From the NCBI RefSeq assembly GCF_003434305.1, contig NZ_QKKX01000001.1, forward strand, positions 1 through 64,000: DNA of 64,000 nucleotides, written 5' to 3'. Position numbers and translations under genes: made by a program. The notes beneath the pieces were generated by a model. It did no database searches. It was not told where the DNA came from and worked only from the letters and a program-made list of their open reading frames with translations. Shown here one piece after another: positions 44,130-52,119 of the stretch. This DNA is from Micromonospora sp. MW-13 (lineage in GTDB: Bacteria > Actinomycetota > Actinomycetes > Mycobacteriales > Micromonosporaceae). The stretch's first letter is position 1. The number at the start of each line of letters is the position of its first letter.

Positions 44130-44947
44130 GCCGTCGTCCCGGCGGCCGGGGCCCGCCCCTCCAGCGGTTCGCGGCCGGCACCCGGCGGGCCGGCGAACGC
44201 CTGTGCCACGTCGAGCCACTCGTCGGCGACCGGCCCGGCGGCGACCAGGGCCAGATCGGCGCGGTGCCGGCGCTGGGTGACCAGCAGGCAGAAGTCGCGC
44301 GCCGGGCCGGTCACCCGGTCGGGGGCGTCCGCCGGGCCGTGCGCCCAGGTGCCGCCGCCCGGCGCGGCGAGTTCCAGCCGCACCGGCGCCGTCGGCACTG
44401 CCCGGCCGTGGGCCGTGAAGCCGTGCCCGAGGGTACGGAAGCCGAGGTGCGCGACGTGCCGAAGCCGGGCGGTCGGGGCGCGGGTGACGCCGAGCGCGTC
44501 GGCCACGTCCTCGCCGTGCGCCCAGGTCTCCATGATCCGGGCGGTGGCCATCGAGGTGGCCGACATCCGGGTGCCGTACCAGGGCAGCTTCTCCCCGGCC
44601 GGGACGGCGGCGAGCGCGTCGGCCAGCGCGGTGCGGCCCGCCCGCCAGCGGGCCAACAGCTTGGCCGCCGGGGCGAGGAACTGTTCGGCGCCGTCGTCCA
44701 CCAGCCGGCCCAGGTCGGGGGCCGAGGTCACCGAGGCGAAGAACGCCCCGGGGTCGGTGGCGGCGAGCAGGGCGACGTGGTCGGTCCAGGCCAGGTGGGC
44801 GATCTGGTGGGCGATCGTCCAGCCGGGTGCCGGGGTGGCCCGCGCCCAGTCGCCCCACGGGAGGGGGGCGACCAGGGCGTCCAGCTCGCCGGACTCGTCG
44901 GCCAGGTCGGTGAGCAGGTCGGTGAGCAGGTCCGTGCGGTCGACCAT
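44126..44947 (-). CDS. TIGR03084-type DinB-like metal-binding protein
   Basis: 273 residues from ATG 44947. DinB/mycothiol-type fold: LAPLPWGDWARATPAPGW-like start (WARATPAPGWTIAHQIAHLAW), ATARIMETWAHGEDVADALG and ARLRHVAHLGFRTL, supplying His residues for a divalent metal. The family is encoded in Atu-like clusters and may be a mycothiol-dependent isomerase or transferase; unproven. The N-terminus has a 12-bp tandem repeat (LTDLLTDL). It is coupled to AtuA by ATGA and lies 44 bp after the TetR gene. Confidence 0.85.
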   Translation of the reverse strand: MVDRTDLLTDLLTDLADESGELDALVAPLPWGDWARATPAPGWTIAHQIAHLAWTDHVALLAATDPGAFFASVTSAPDLGRLVDDGAEQFLAPAAKLLARWRAGRTALADALAAVPAGEKLPWYGTRMSATSMATARIMETWAHGEDVADALGVTRAPTARLRHVAHLGFRTLGHGFTAHGRAVPTAPVRLELAAPGGGTWAHGPADAPDRVTGPARDFCLLVTQRRHRADLALVAAGPVADEWLDVAQAFAGPPGAGREPLEGRAPAAGTTA

Positions 44948-44991
44948 GGGACCTCCAGGGCGGGTGAGGCCGGGTGGGCCTCTGCGGCTGG

Positions 44992-45594
44992 TCAGGGGGT
45001 GAGCAGGGCGGCGAGCTGGCGCTTCCAGGTGCTGAGCAGGGCGGCCCGGCGGGCCGAGTCGTCGTTGAGCAGGTTGGCCACCCCGAGCCCGCGCAGCAGG
45101 TCGAGGGTGGCCTGTACGGCCTCCCGGACGCCGGGTCGGCGCTCGTCGACCCCGAGCAGCGCGACGGTCAGCCGGTGCATCTCCCGCCCCACCTGGGCCT
45201 CCAGCGGCACCAGGGCGCGCCGCAACTCGGCGTCGGTGCGGGCGGCGACCCACAGTTCGAGGGCGGCGACGAAGAATGGCCCGGTGAACGCGGCACCGAG
45301 CAAGTCGATCACCCGATCGAGCCGCTGCGGCCCGGCGGGCAGCGCCTCGGTCTCCGTGCGCAGCTCCTCGGCGCGGCGCTCGGCGAGGTGCGCGATCGCA
45401 GCGGTGACCAGGGCGGCCTTGGTGGGGTAGTGGTGCAGCTGGGCGCCCCGGGAGACGCCGGCCCGGGCCGCCACCACGGTGGTGGTCGTACCGGACCAAC
45501 CGTGCTCGACCAGGCACTCGACGGTCGCCTCCAGCAGCCGGGCCTGGGTGGCACGGCTGCGCTCCTGCTGAGGGACGCGGGTCGATGCGGACAC
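44992..45594 (-). CDS. TetR-family regulator of the acyl-CoA catabolic operon
   Basis: 200 residues from GTG 45594 (a TTG at 45621 also fits). N-terminal helix-turn-helix: RATQARLLEATVECLVEHGW, VVAARAGVSRGAQLHHYPTK (about 12-62). The C-terminal ligand domain is helical with AFTGPFFVAALELWVAARTD. As the first gene of the seven-gene operon it is the likely autorepressor, with a CoA ester or terpenoid acid as probable inducer. An inverted repeat AGTCA-N4-TGACT lies 30 bp upstream. Confidence 0.88.
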   Translation of the reverse strand: MSASTRVPQQERSRATQARLLEATVECLVEHGWSGTTTTVVAARAGVSRGAQLHHYPTKAALVTAAIAHLAERRAEELRTETEALPAGPQRLDRVIDLLGAAFTGPFFVAALELWVAARTDAELRRALVPLEAQVGREMHRLTVALLGVDERRPGVREAVQATLDLLRGLGVANLLNDDSARRAALLSTWKRQLAALLTP

Positions 45595-45623
45595 GGGGAC
45601 AGCGTGCCGCCGCCAAAACAAAC

Positions 45624-45637
45624 AGTCAAGCCTGACT
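45624..45637. promoter_or_regulatory. Candidate TetR operator
   Basis: AGTCA (45624-45628), four bases, TGACT (45633-45637), beside a TTGACT-like -35 read toward the TetR gene and an AT-rich run in an otherwise GC-rich region. Confidence 0.4.
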
Positions 45638-45870
45638 TTTTCGGCCCCGGCCCAAACGGTTCACCGGTGCCGGTGCCGGTGCCGGTGTCGGTGTCGGTGG
45701 TGCCGGCGGTGGTGGCGGCGGGGCTGGCTTGTCCTGGTTGGGCACAAAGGGCCGGGGCGAAGGGTCGGGGTTCACGGTTCACGGGTTCAAGGGTTCAAGG
45801 AGTCGAGTCGGCATGTTGTGAAAGACCAGGTGACGGGCCGGCATGTCGCGGGCCAGGTGGCATCGCCGAC

Positions 45871-45984
45871 GTGCTTTGGAGCTGATGTCGTGGACGGATC
45901 GCCGTCCCGTGCTTTGGAGCTGATGTCGTGGACGGATCGCCGTCCCGTGCTTTGGAGCTGATGTCGTGGACGGGTCGCCATCCG
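45871..45984. repeat. Three tandem 38-bp repeats with internal hairpin
   Basis: Units begin at 45871, 45909 and 45947 with GTGCTTTGGAGC. Each holds the inverted repeat GGACGG-ATCG-CCGTCC; the third copy has diverged (GGGTCGCCATCC). Confidence 0.9.
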
Positions 45985-46145
45985 GTTCTGATGACGCAGA
46001 CGACTCAGCTCCATAGGCGGCGGGTAGGCAGGCAGGGGCTGCCGCGAGACCGCGGCCCGCCCGTGGAGCAACCCTGCTTTCCTCGGGTCGGTCGGCCCGG
46101 CAGCGTGGATCCCGGGCGGCCAAAGCAGCAGCCTCAGGTCGGGTC

Positions 46146-46167
46146 GACGGTCGACCGGTCGACCGTC
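46146..46167. repeat. Perfect 22-bp palindrome
   Basis: GACGGTCGACC followed by its complement with no loop, made of overlapping GGTCGACC words. It could be a protein binding site or, as RNA, a termination hairpin. Confidence 0.85.
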
Positions 46168-46178
46168 TCGGGACCGGC

Positions 46179-46234
46179 CAGCCCTGTCGGGTCAGCCCTG
46201 TCGGGTCAGCCCTGTCGGGTCAGCCCTGCCGGGT
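46179..46234. repeat. Four tandem 14-bp repeats at the 3' end of the phosphoesterase gene
   Basis: CAGCCCTGTCGGGT at 46179, 46193 and 46207, and CAGCCCTGCCGGGT at 46221. The last copy covers the final codons and stop of the gene, so the array seems to have grown outward from the coding end. Confidence 0.9.
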
Positions 46235-46966
46235 CAGGGGGCCGAACACCGCCAGCGCGTCGGCGTCGCTGTGCCGGGATCGCAGGTACTCGTCGGCCCA
46301 GGCCGCGGCGTCCGGGAAGCCCGACTCCGTCGCCACCCGGGCGCAGGCGGCATCGACGTCGAACGCCGTACGTCGTAGCTGCGCCCCCGGCCCGAGCAGT
46401 GCCCAGTCCGCCCCGGGCCCGCCGTAGGGCATGCCGATGCTGCCCGCGTTGACCACCAGCCGGCGGTCGACCAGTCGGGTGAACGGCATGTGGGTGTGCC
46501 CGCAGACCACCGTGCCGACCGCGGCCGGGACGCCGGAGAGGACCTCCGCCCACCGGGCCATCCGGGAGTCGACGAGGACGATCTCCTCGTCGTCGCGGGG
46601 CGTGGCGTGGCAGAAGAGCACCTCGCCCAGCCCGGCTACCGGCAGGGTGACCGTCAGCGGAAGCCCGGCCAGCCATTCGACCTGGTCGTCGCGGAGCTGT
46701 TCCGCGGCCCAGTTCGACACGTCGATGTCCGACGGCTTCCCGGCCCGCGCCTCGACCAACTCCCGGTCGGCGTTGCCGCCCACCCAGCGGACCCGGTCGC
46801 CGAGGCTGGCCAGCAGGTCCAGCACCTCGACGGGCTGCGGGCCGGCGGCGACATCCCCGGTGAGCACGATCAGGTCGGCGGCGGCGACGTCCGGCTCGGC
46901 CAGCACCGCCTCCAGCGGGGGCAGTGCGCCGTGGACGTCGGACAGGACGGCGACACGTTCCAGCAT
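46220..46966 (-). CDS. YfcE/MJ0936-type metallophosphoesterase
   Basis: 248 residues from ATG 46966. Metal-site blocks: VLSDVHGALPPLEAVL, LIVLTGDVAAGP, WVGGNADRELV, LFCHATPRDD and VVCGHTHMPF, then NAGSIGMPYGG. This is the soluble phosphodiesterase type without signal peptide, so cytoplasmic; the natural substrate is unknown. It lies at the end of the accessory region, 71 bp after crp on the same strand, and could be co-transcribed with it. Its stop codon lies in a 14-bp tandem repeat. Confidence 0.9.
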   Translation of the reverse strand: MLERVAVLSDVHGALPPLEAVLAEPDVAAADLIVLTGDVAAGPQPVEVLDLLASLGDRVRWVGGNADRELVEARAGKPSDIDVSNWAAEQLRDDQVEWLAGLPLTVTLPVAGLGEVLFCHATPRDDEEIVLVDSRMARWAEVLSGVPAAVGTVVCGHTHMPFTRLVDRRLVVNAGSIGMPYGGPGADWALLGPGAQLRRTAFDVDAACARVATESGFPDAAAWADEYLRSRHSDADALAVFGPLTRQG

Positions 46967-47037
46967 GGTCCCACCGTCCCGCCCGCCAGCCGGGCCGTCC
47001 AGCGATTCTGCCCGGGGCAGACGGGACGGCCGGGCGG

Positions 47038-47715
47038 TCAGACGCGGGCGCGGCGGGCCAGGCGCTCCGGGTCCAGGATGATGATGCTCTTGCCGTCCAG
47101 CCGCAGCCAGCCGCGCGAGGCGAAGTCGGCGAGCGCCTTGTTCACGGTCTCCCGGGAGGCGCCGACGAGCTGGGCGATCTCCTCCTGGGTCAGGTCGTGG
47201 GTCACCCGCAGCACGCCGCCGTCGCGGGTGCCGAACCGGCCGGCCATCTGGAGCAGGTTCTTCGCGACCCGCCCCGGCACGTCGGTGAAGATCAGGTCGG
47301 CCAGCGAGTCGTTCGTCCGGCGCAGCCGGCGGGCCAGCACCCGGAGCAGCTGCTCGGCGATCTCGGGCCGGTTGTTCAGCCACGGCCGCAGGGCCTGCTT
47401 GCGCAGCCGTACCAGTCGGGTGTCGGTCACCGCGGTGGCCGTGGCCGTCCGGGGGCCCGGGTCGAAGAGCGACAGCTCGCCGACCATGTCCGACGGGCCC
47501 ATCACGGCGATCAGGTTCTGCCGGCCGTCGGCCGCCCGGCGACCGACCTTGATCTTGCCGGACAGGAGGATGTAGAGACTGTCGCCGGGCTCGCCCTCGT
47601 TGAACACGACCTCGCCCTTGCGGACCTCGATCGTCTCCATCTCCTTCGCGAGCGCCTCGGCAGCCTCCGGGTCGACCCCCTGAAAGATCCCGCTGCGGGC
47701 CAGTACCTCGTCCAT
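47038..47715 (-). CDS. crp: Crp-family cAMP receptor regulator
   Basis: 225 residues, the length of mycobacterial Crp (Rv3676). The cyclic-nucleotide domain has [20 protein letters not shown] and [18 protein letters not shown] (the phosphate-binding cassette with the Glu and Arg). The C-terminal winged helix contains [21 protein letters not shown]. It should bind cAMP and regulate TGTGA-type sites. The long cyclase-domain protein encoded 26 kb upstream and CRP may be linked. The neighbours (nth, TlpA-like, Nudix, marP) are in the M. tuberculosis order. Confidence 0.95.
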   Translation of the reverse strand: MDEVLARSGIFQGVDPEAAEALAKEMETIEVRKGEVVFNEGEPGDSLYILLSGKIKVGRRAADGRQNLIAVMGPSDMVGELSLFDPGPRTATATAVTDTRLVRLRKQALRPWLNNRPEIAEQLLRVLARRLRRTNDSLADLIFTDVPGRVAKNLLQMAGRFGTRDGGVLRVTHDLTQEEIAQLVGASRETVNKALADFASRGWLRLDGKSIIILDPERLARRARV

Positions 47716-47830
47716 CGCGCACCTCCGCCTGCGCGTGCCGTCCGTCGGCCGGGTCCGCCGTCCGCTGATCCCTCGCGCGAGGCCAGTCTAGGCGCACGTG
47801 AGCAGTAATCAGAGGTGCACCCCTGGAATC

Positions 47831-47866
47831 TTGATCGTTGGGCGTAACCCCGCCCAACCTGATCAA
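47831..47866. repeat. 36-bp nested inverted repeat between crp and cbiZ
   Basis: TTGATC GTTGGGCG, six-base loop, CGCCCAAC, CT, GATCAA. Outer and inner arms are perfect. It sits 116 bp before crp and 68 bp before cbiZ, so it could be an operator for either, or a dispersed repeat. Confidence 0.75.
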
Positions 47867-47921
47867 CCACTATGATCGCCGGTTCGGTGGGCCCCGGCCC
47901 GCCCGCGACGCGCCCGGGACG

Positions 47922-47927
47922 TAGGGT
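47922..47927 (+). promoter_or_regulatory. Leaderless -10 of cbiZ
   Basis: TAGGGT 7 nt before GTG 47935. Confidence 0.55.
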
Positions 47928-47934
47928 CTGCGGC

Positions 47935-48627
47935 GTGCTGACCGAGCCGACCCTGACCAGCCGCCACGAGGACGGGTGGGACGTACCGTTGCTCGTCTGG
48001 CGCGCCGACCGGCCGCTGCTCGCGGTCAGCTCCGCGCCGCTGGGCGGCGGGATCGGTGTCCGGAACTGGGTGGTCAACGCGACCGTGCCGATGTCGTACC
48101 ACCGGGACGACCCGGCCGAGCACCTGGCCGGGCTGGCCGGCCAGCTCGGCCTGGACGGGCCCGGCGTCGGGCTGCTGACCGGGGTCGACGTCGCCGAGGT
48201 GGTCGCCCGGACCGACACCGGCGTGCGGGTCTGGGCCACGGTCGGGCTGGGCACCCCGCTCCAGGCCGCCGAGCCCGCCCCGGCCGGATCCACCGTGCCC
48301 GAGCCCGCCCCAGCCGAGTCCGGGGCGCGGGTCGGCACCGTCAACATCGTGATCCAGGTACCCGCCCGGCTCGGCGACGCCGCGCTGGTCAACGCGGTGG
48401 CCACCGCGACCGAGGCGAAGGTGCAGGCGATCCGGGAGCTGGGGCTGGTGGCCACCGGCACCCCCACGGACGCGGTCACCGTGCTCTGCCCGGTCGACGG
48501 GGCGCCGGCCGCGTACGGGGGTCCGCGCTCCACCTGGGGAGCGCCGCTGGCCCGGGCCGTGCACGCCGCCGTGCTCGCCGGCGGGGCCGGCTCCGTGGTG
48601 CCGTGGTCGCAACGACGTACGGCCTGA
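47935..48627 (+). CDS. cbiZ: Adenosylcobinamide amidohydrolase CbiZ
   Basis: 230 residues from GTG 47935. The CbiZ family pattern is visible: LAVSSAPLGGGIGVRNWVVN, then VPMSYHRDDPAEHLAG, VNIVIQVPARLGDAALVNAVATATEAK and VATGTPTDAVTVLCPVDGA, ending YGGPRSTWGAPLARAVH. CbiZ removes the aminopropanol side chain of imported adenosylcobinamide to give adenosylcobyric acid for salvage into B12. No other cobalamin gene is near, and no B12 riboswitch fits in the upstream gap. Cytoplasmic. Confidence 0.88.
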   Translation: MLTEPTLTSRHEDGWDVPLLVWRADRPLLAVSSAPLGGGIGVRNWVVNATVPMSYHRDDPAEHLAGLAGQLGLDGPGVGLLTGVDVAEVVARTDTGVRVWATVGLGTPLQAAEPAPAGSTVPEPAPAESGARVGTVNIVIQVPARLGDAALVNAVATATEAKVQAIRELGLVATGTPTDAVTVLCPVDGAPAAYGGPRSTWGAPLARAVHAAVLAGGAGSVVPWSQRRTA

Positions 48628-48668
48628 AGTCCGACCGATCGGCCATCGTCAGCGCGTTGCCCGGCCGG

Positions 48669-48674
48669 TAGGGT
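48669..48674 (+). promoter_or_regulatory. Leaderless -10 of the CapA-like gene
   Basis: TAGGGT 8 nt before ATG 48683. Confidence 0.5.
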
Positions 48675-48682
48675 CGCGGGCG

Positions 48683-49846
48683 ATGTATGCTGCCGCTCCT
48701 TCCGGAATCCGCCCGCGCCGCGCCGCGCTCGCCCTCGGCGTGCTGCTCACCGCGCTGCTCGCCGCCGGCTGCGCGCAACCCGGCGACGATCCTGTCTGGC
48801 AGCCGGGTGCCGCGGGCGGCAGCACCAGCGCGCCCGGCGCTCCGACGCCGACCCGGACCCCGGCCGCCACGCCGGAGGGCGAGGCGAAGAGCGTCTCGCT
48901 CTCCGCCACCGGCGACATCATCATGGGCAACGCGCCGAACCGGCTTCCGCCGGGCGGCGGGAAGGGGTTCTTCGACTCGGTCAAGGACGCCCTCGCCGCC
49001 GACCTGGTGATGGGCAACCTGGAGGAGCCGCTGACGGTGGACACCGGGACCGGCAAGTGCGGGGCCAACTCGACCCGGTGCTTCCAGTTCCGCGCCCCGC
49101 CGGAGTACGCGGCCCACCTGCGTGACGCCGGGTTCGAGCTGCTCAACCAGGCCAACAACCACGGGTACGACTACGGCCCCAAGGGCTACCAGAACACCCA
49201 GCGGGCGTTGGAGAAGTACGACCTGGCGCACACCGGCGCGCCCGACCAGATCACCGTGGTCGAGGTCGAGGGCGTCAAGGTCGCCGTGGCCGGCTTCTCG
49301 TCGTACGTCTGGTCCAACAGTCTGGTCGACATCGACGCCGCCAGCGCGGTGGTCAAGAAGGCCGCCACCATGGCCGACCTGGTCGTGGTGCAGGTGCACA
49401 TGGGCGGCGAGGGCGCCGACAAGACCCGGGTCCGACCGGGCACCGAGATGTTCCTCGGCGAGAACCGGGGCGATCCGGTGAAGTTCTCGCACGCCATGAT
49501 CGACGCCGGGGCGGACCTGATCGTCGGCCACGGCCCGCACGTGCTGCGCGGCATGGAGTTCTACCAGGGCCGGCTGATCGCCTACAGCCTCGGCAACTTC
49601 GCGGGCGGCGGCAACTCGCTGAGCAACAACGGCCGGCTGGGCTGGGGCGGTGTGCTCAAGGTGTCGCTCAAGCCGGACGGGAGCTTCGCCGGTGGGTCGT
49701 TCACCTCGACGTACATGAACTCGATCGGCAAGCCGACCATGGACCCGGACGACCGGGGCCTCGGCCTGGTCCGGCAGCTCACCCGGACGGACTTCCCGAA
49801 GACCGGTGCCCGGTTCGACGACCAGGGCCGGATCACCGAGGGGTGA
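48683..49846 (+). CDS. CapA-family lipoprotein
   Basis: 387 residues. The lipobox LAAGC gives a lipidated Cys near residue 32. After a Pro/Thr-rich linker the CapA domain runs with [55 protein letters not shown] and [14 protein letters not shown], then [12 protein letters not shown]. CapA-like proteins are metallophosphoesterase-fold enzymes linked to poly-gamma-glutamate capsules in Bacillus. No capB/capC genes are near, so the function is probably different, at the outside of the cell membrane. The gene starts without a leader (TAGGGT, 8 nt). Confidence 0.88.
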   Translation: MYAAAPSGIRPRRAALALGVLLTALLAAGCAQPGDDPVWQPGAAGGSTSAPGAPTPTRTPAATPEGEAKSVSLSATGDIIMGNAPNRLPPGGGKGFFDSVKDALAADLVMGNLEEPLTVDTGTGKCGANSTRCFQFRAPPEYAAHLRDAGFELLNQANNHGYDYGPKGYQNTQRALEKYDLAHTGAPDQITVVEVEGVKVAVAGFSSYVWSNSLVDIDAASAVVKKAATMADLVVVQVHMGGEGADKTRVRPGTEMFLGENRGDPVKFSHAMIDAGADLIVGHGPHVLRGMEFYQGRLIAYSLGNFAGGGNSLSNNGRLGWGGVLKVSLKPDGSFAGGSFTSTYMNSIGKPTMDPDDRGLGLVRQLTRTDFPKTGARFDDQGRITEG

Positions 49847-49915
49847 CCGGGCCGCGCCCGCTTCAGCGGTGACGCGCCGCCCGCGTGCGCGCGTCGGGCC
49901 GGCACCGGGCCGACG

Positions 49916-49921
49916 TAGGCT
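49916..49921 (+). promoter_or_regulatory. Leaderless -10 of nth
   Basis: TAGGCT 7 nt before GTG 49929. Confidence 0.55.
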
Positions 49922-49928
49922 TTCCGTC

Positions 49929-50717
49929 GTGACCACCAGTTCCCCCGCAGCCACCGAGACCGACCTCGGTCGCACGCGCCGTGCCCGGAAGATCGGTCGG
50001 GTGCTGTCCGAGACCCACCCCGACGCGCACTGCGAGCTGGACCACACCAACCCGCTGGAGCTGGCCGTCGCCACGATCCTGTCCGCGCAGTGCACGGACA
50101 AGAAGGTCAACGAGGTCACCCCGAAGCTGTTCGGTCGGTACCCGACGGCAGCCGACTACGCCGGCGCCGACCGGGCGGAGCTGGAGGAGCTGATCCGGCC
50201 CACCGGCTTCTACCGGAACAAGACCGACTCGCTGATCAAGCTGGGCCGGGGCCTCGTCGAGCGGTACGACGGCCGGGTGCCGGGGAAGCTCGTCGACCTG
50301 GTCACGCTGCCCGGGATCGGCCGCAAGACCGCCAACGTCATCCTCGGCAACGCCTTCGCCGTTCCCGGCATCACCGTCGACACCCATTTCCAGCGGCTGG
50401 TGCACCGCTGGCGGCTGACCGACGAGACCGACCCCGTCAAGATCGAGCACGCGGTCGGCGCGATGTACCCGAAGCGCGACTGGACGATGCTGTCGCACCG
50501 GATCATCTTCCACGGCCGGCGGGTCTGCCACGCCCGTAAGCCGGCCTGCGGCGCCTGCACCCTGGTGAAGCTCTGCCCGTCGTACGGGACCGGGCCGACC
50601 GGGCCGGCCGCCGCCGCGAAGCTGCTCAAGGGCCCCCGGGCGCGGGACCTGGCCGCCGCCGCAGGCGTCGACCCCGAGCTGGTGCCGCAGCAGGCGGTGG
50701 CTGCGGAGGTGCCGTGA
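49929..50717 (+). CDS. nth: Endonuclease III
   Basis: 262 residues from GTG 49929. The helix-hairpin-helix and catalytic residues are clear: [17 protein letters not shown] (Lys) and [12 protein letters not shown] (Asp), and the 4Fe-4S loop [20 protein letters not shown] with Cys spacing C-X6-C-X2-C-X5-C. It removes oxidised pyrimidines and nicks at abasic sites in base excision repair. First gene of a four-gene unit (nth, TlpA-like, Nudix, marP) as in M. tuberculosis Rv3674c-Rv3671c. The C-terminal 40 residues after the cluster are extra. Confidence 0.96.
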   Translation: MTTSSPAATETDLGRTRRARKIGRVLSETHPDAHCELDHTNPLELAVATILSAQCTDKKVNEVTPKLFGRYPTAADYAGADRAELEELIRPTGFYRNKTDSLIKLGRGLVERYDGRVPGKLVDLVTLPGIGRKTANVILGNAFAVPGITVDTHFQRLVHRWRLTDETDPVKIEHAVGAMYPKRDWTMLSHRIIFHGRRVCHARKPACGACTLVKLCPSYGTGPTGPAAAAKLLKGPRARDLAAAAGVDPELVPQQAVAAEVP

Positions 50718-51367
50718 AGCGCCGCCTTGCCGCCCTGCTCCTGCCGGTGGCGCTGCTCGCCGCCGGCTGCACGGCTCCCGCCGGGGAGCCGGCGCCGCCC
50801 GAGCCCCGGAGGAACACCCGGCCCTCGCCGTTCGCCGCCTGTGCGGCCCTGACCACGCCGCCGGCCCAGGCCGGCCCGACGCCAACCGGGTCAGGGGCCG
50901 GGCCGACCGGGGCCGGGCCGACCAGGACCGGGGCGCCTGGCGGGTCGGCGCTGCCCGAGTTGACGCTGCCCTGCTTCACCGGCGGCGACCCGGTCGCGCT
51001 GCGGGACATCCGGGGACCGGCCGTGATCAACCTGTGGGCGTCCTGGTGCCCGCCCTGCCGCAAGGAACTGCCCGCCTTCCAGCGGCTCAGCGAGCGCGCG
51101 GCCGGCCGGCTCCAGGTGGTCGGGGTGAACGCCCGGGACGACCGGGACGCCGCCCAGTCGATCGGCGAGGACTTCGGCATCCGCTTCCCGGTCCTGTTCG
51201 ACCAGGGCGACAGCCTGAGCCGGGGGCTCAACCGCAACGCCATCCCGCTGACCGTGTTCGTCGACGCCGACGGCCGGGTCCGGCACGTCGACGTCTCCGG
51301 GGCGCTGGACGACGCCCGGCTGGCCGAGTTGGTCCGCCGGCACCTCGGGCTGGAGGTGTCCGGGTGA
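50714..51367 (+). CDS. TlpA-like thioredoxin-fold lipoprotein
   Basis: 217 residues from GTG 50714, overlapping the nth stop (GTGA). The lipobox LLAAGC is followed by a Pro-rich linker and a thioredoxin fold with the redox motif [15 protein letters not shown] (CPPC, about residue 113), [14 protein letters not shown] and a cis-Pro region [13 protein letters not shown]. Expected membrane-anchored thiol reductase outside the membrane (as Rv3673c), perhaps serving the cell-wall or the disulfide-containing MarP protease encoded two genes on. Confidence 0.92.
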   Translation: MKRRLAALLLPVALLAAGCTAPAGEPAPPEPRRNTRPSPFAACAALTTPPAQAGPTPTGSGAGPTGAGPTRTGAPGGSALPELTLPCFTGGDPVALRDIRGPAVINLWASWCPPCRKELPAFQRLSERAAGRLQVVGVNARDDRDAAQSIGEDFGIRFPVLFDQGDSLSRGLNRNAIPLTVFVDADGRVRHVDVSGALDDARLAELVRRHLGLEVSG

Positions 51368-52062
51368 CCCGGCAGCCCCCGCCCTGGATCGACCCGCTGC
51401 TGGCCCGGCTCGGCACCGCGCGGGTCGAGGACTTCACCCGGATCGCCACCCCGAGCAGCGGCGGGCGGGAGAGCGCCGTGCTGGTGCTGCTGGCCGAGGA
51501 GCCGGGGGCCGGCCCGGACGTGCTGGTCCTCCAGCGCGCCGCGACCCTGCGCAACCACGCCGGGCAGCCGGCCTTTCCCGGCGGGGCGGCCGACCCGACC
51601 GACGCCGACTCCGCCGCCACCGCCCTGCGCGAGGCGAACGAGGAGGTAGACCTCGACCCGGCCAGCGTCACCGTGCTGGCCGAGCTGCCGAAGCTGTGGA
51701 TCCCGGTCAGCGACTTCGTGGTGACCCCGGTGCTCGGCTGGTGGCACCGGCCGCACCCGGTGCACCCCCGGGAACCGGCCGAGGTCGCGCACGTCGCCCG
51801 GCTGCCGGTCGCCGAACTCGTCGATCCGGCCAACCGCATCCGGGTACGCCACCCGAGCGGCTGGATCGGCCCGGCCTTCTCGGTGCGCGGCATGCTGGTC
51901 TGGGGCTTCACCGCCGGGGTGCTCGCCACCCTGCTGGAGATGGGCGGCTGGGCCCGCCCCTGGCCGCGCGACCGGGTCGTCGACCTGCCGCCCACCGGGG
52001 CCGCCCCGGCGCCGTCGGCCGGCACCGACGAGGCCGACGAGATGACCGGCCCGCGCACCTGA
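51364..52062 (+). CDS. Nudix hydrolase, CoA pyrophosphatase-like
   Basis: 232 residues from GTG 51364, coupled by GTGA. Nudix box GGAADPTDADSAATALREAN followed by EEVDL; the usual Glu after G-x5 is Asp, the rest (REANEEV) is intact. An NHAGQPAFPGG segment before it is typical of the CoA-pyrophosphatase (NudL/UPF0035) type, which cleaves CoA to phosphopantetheine and 3',5'-ADP. Homologue of Rv3672c by position. Cytoplasmic. The C-terminal 30 residues are low complexity. Confidence 0.9.
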   Translation: MTRQPPPWIDPLLARLGTARVEDFTRIATPSSGGRESAVLVLLAEEPGAGPDVLVLQRAATLRNHAGQPAFPGGAADPTDADSAATALREANEEVDLDPASVTVLAELPKLWIPVSDFVVTPVLGWWHRPHPVHPREPAEVAHVARLPVAELVDPANRIRVRHPSGWIGPAFSVRGMLVWGFTAGVLATLLEMGGWARPWPRDRVVDLPPTGAAPAPSAGTDEADEMTGPRT

Positions 52063-52107
52063 CCATCGCGTTCGCGAGCGGCGGGCCGCCGGCGAGCCGG
52101 GTGCCCG

Positions 52108-52113
52108 TACCCT
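52108..52113 (+). promoter_or_regulatory. Leaderless -10 of marP
   Basis: TACCCT 6 nt before GTG 52120. Confidence 0.5.
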
Positions 52114-52119
52114 TGGGGC

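Larger units (their letters stand above)
45664..46219. other. Repeat-rich intergenic stretch, no gene supported
   Basis: About 560 bp between the TetR start and the phosphoesterase stop. Apparent open frames here (for example a 114-residue one on the minus strand) are made of repeat translations. Contents: hexameric CCGGTG/TCGGTG repeats (45664-45700), GGTTCAC/GGGTTCAAG repeats (45769-45800), a 38-bp triplicate, a 22-bp palindrome and a 14-bp quadruplicate. Confidence 0.75.

Noticed and set aside
44740..44950. 12-bp repeat at the start of the DinB-like gene as an unstable phase-variation tract
   Set aside because: Only about two and a half copies are present and the unit is a multiple of three, so it cannot switch the frame.
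45871..45984. CRISPR array
   Set aside because: The 38-bp units are directly adjacent with no unique spacers, and no cas gene is present in the window.
45779..46123. 114-codon minus-strand frame with repeated HQLQSTGRRSVHDISSKA-type segments
   Set aside because: The apparent repeats are translations of the 38-bp DNA array; no start context, no homology recognised and the frame shifts between copies.
47716..47934. B12 riboswitch upstream of cbiZ
   Set aside because: The gap is 219 bp shared with the crp promoter, there is no B12-box-like GCCACTG segment, and cbiZ seems leaderless; the hairpin there is a simple inverted repeat.
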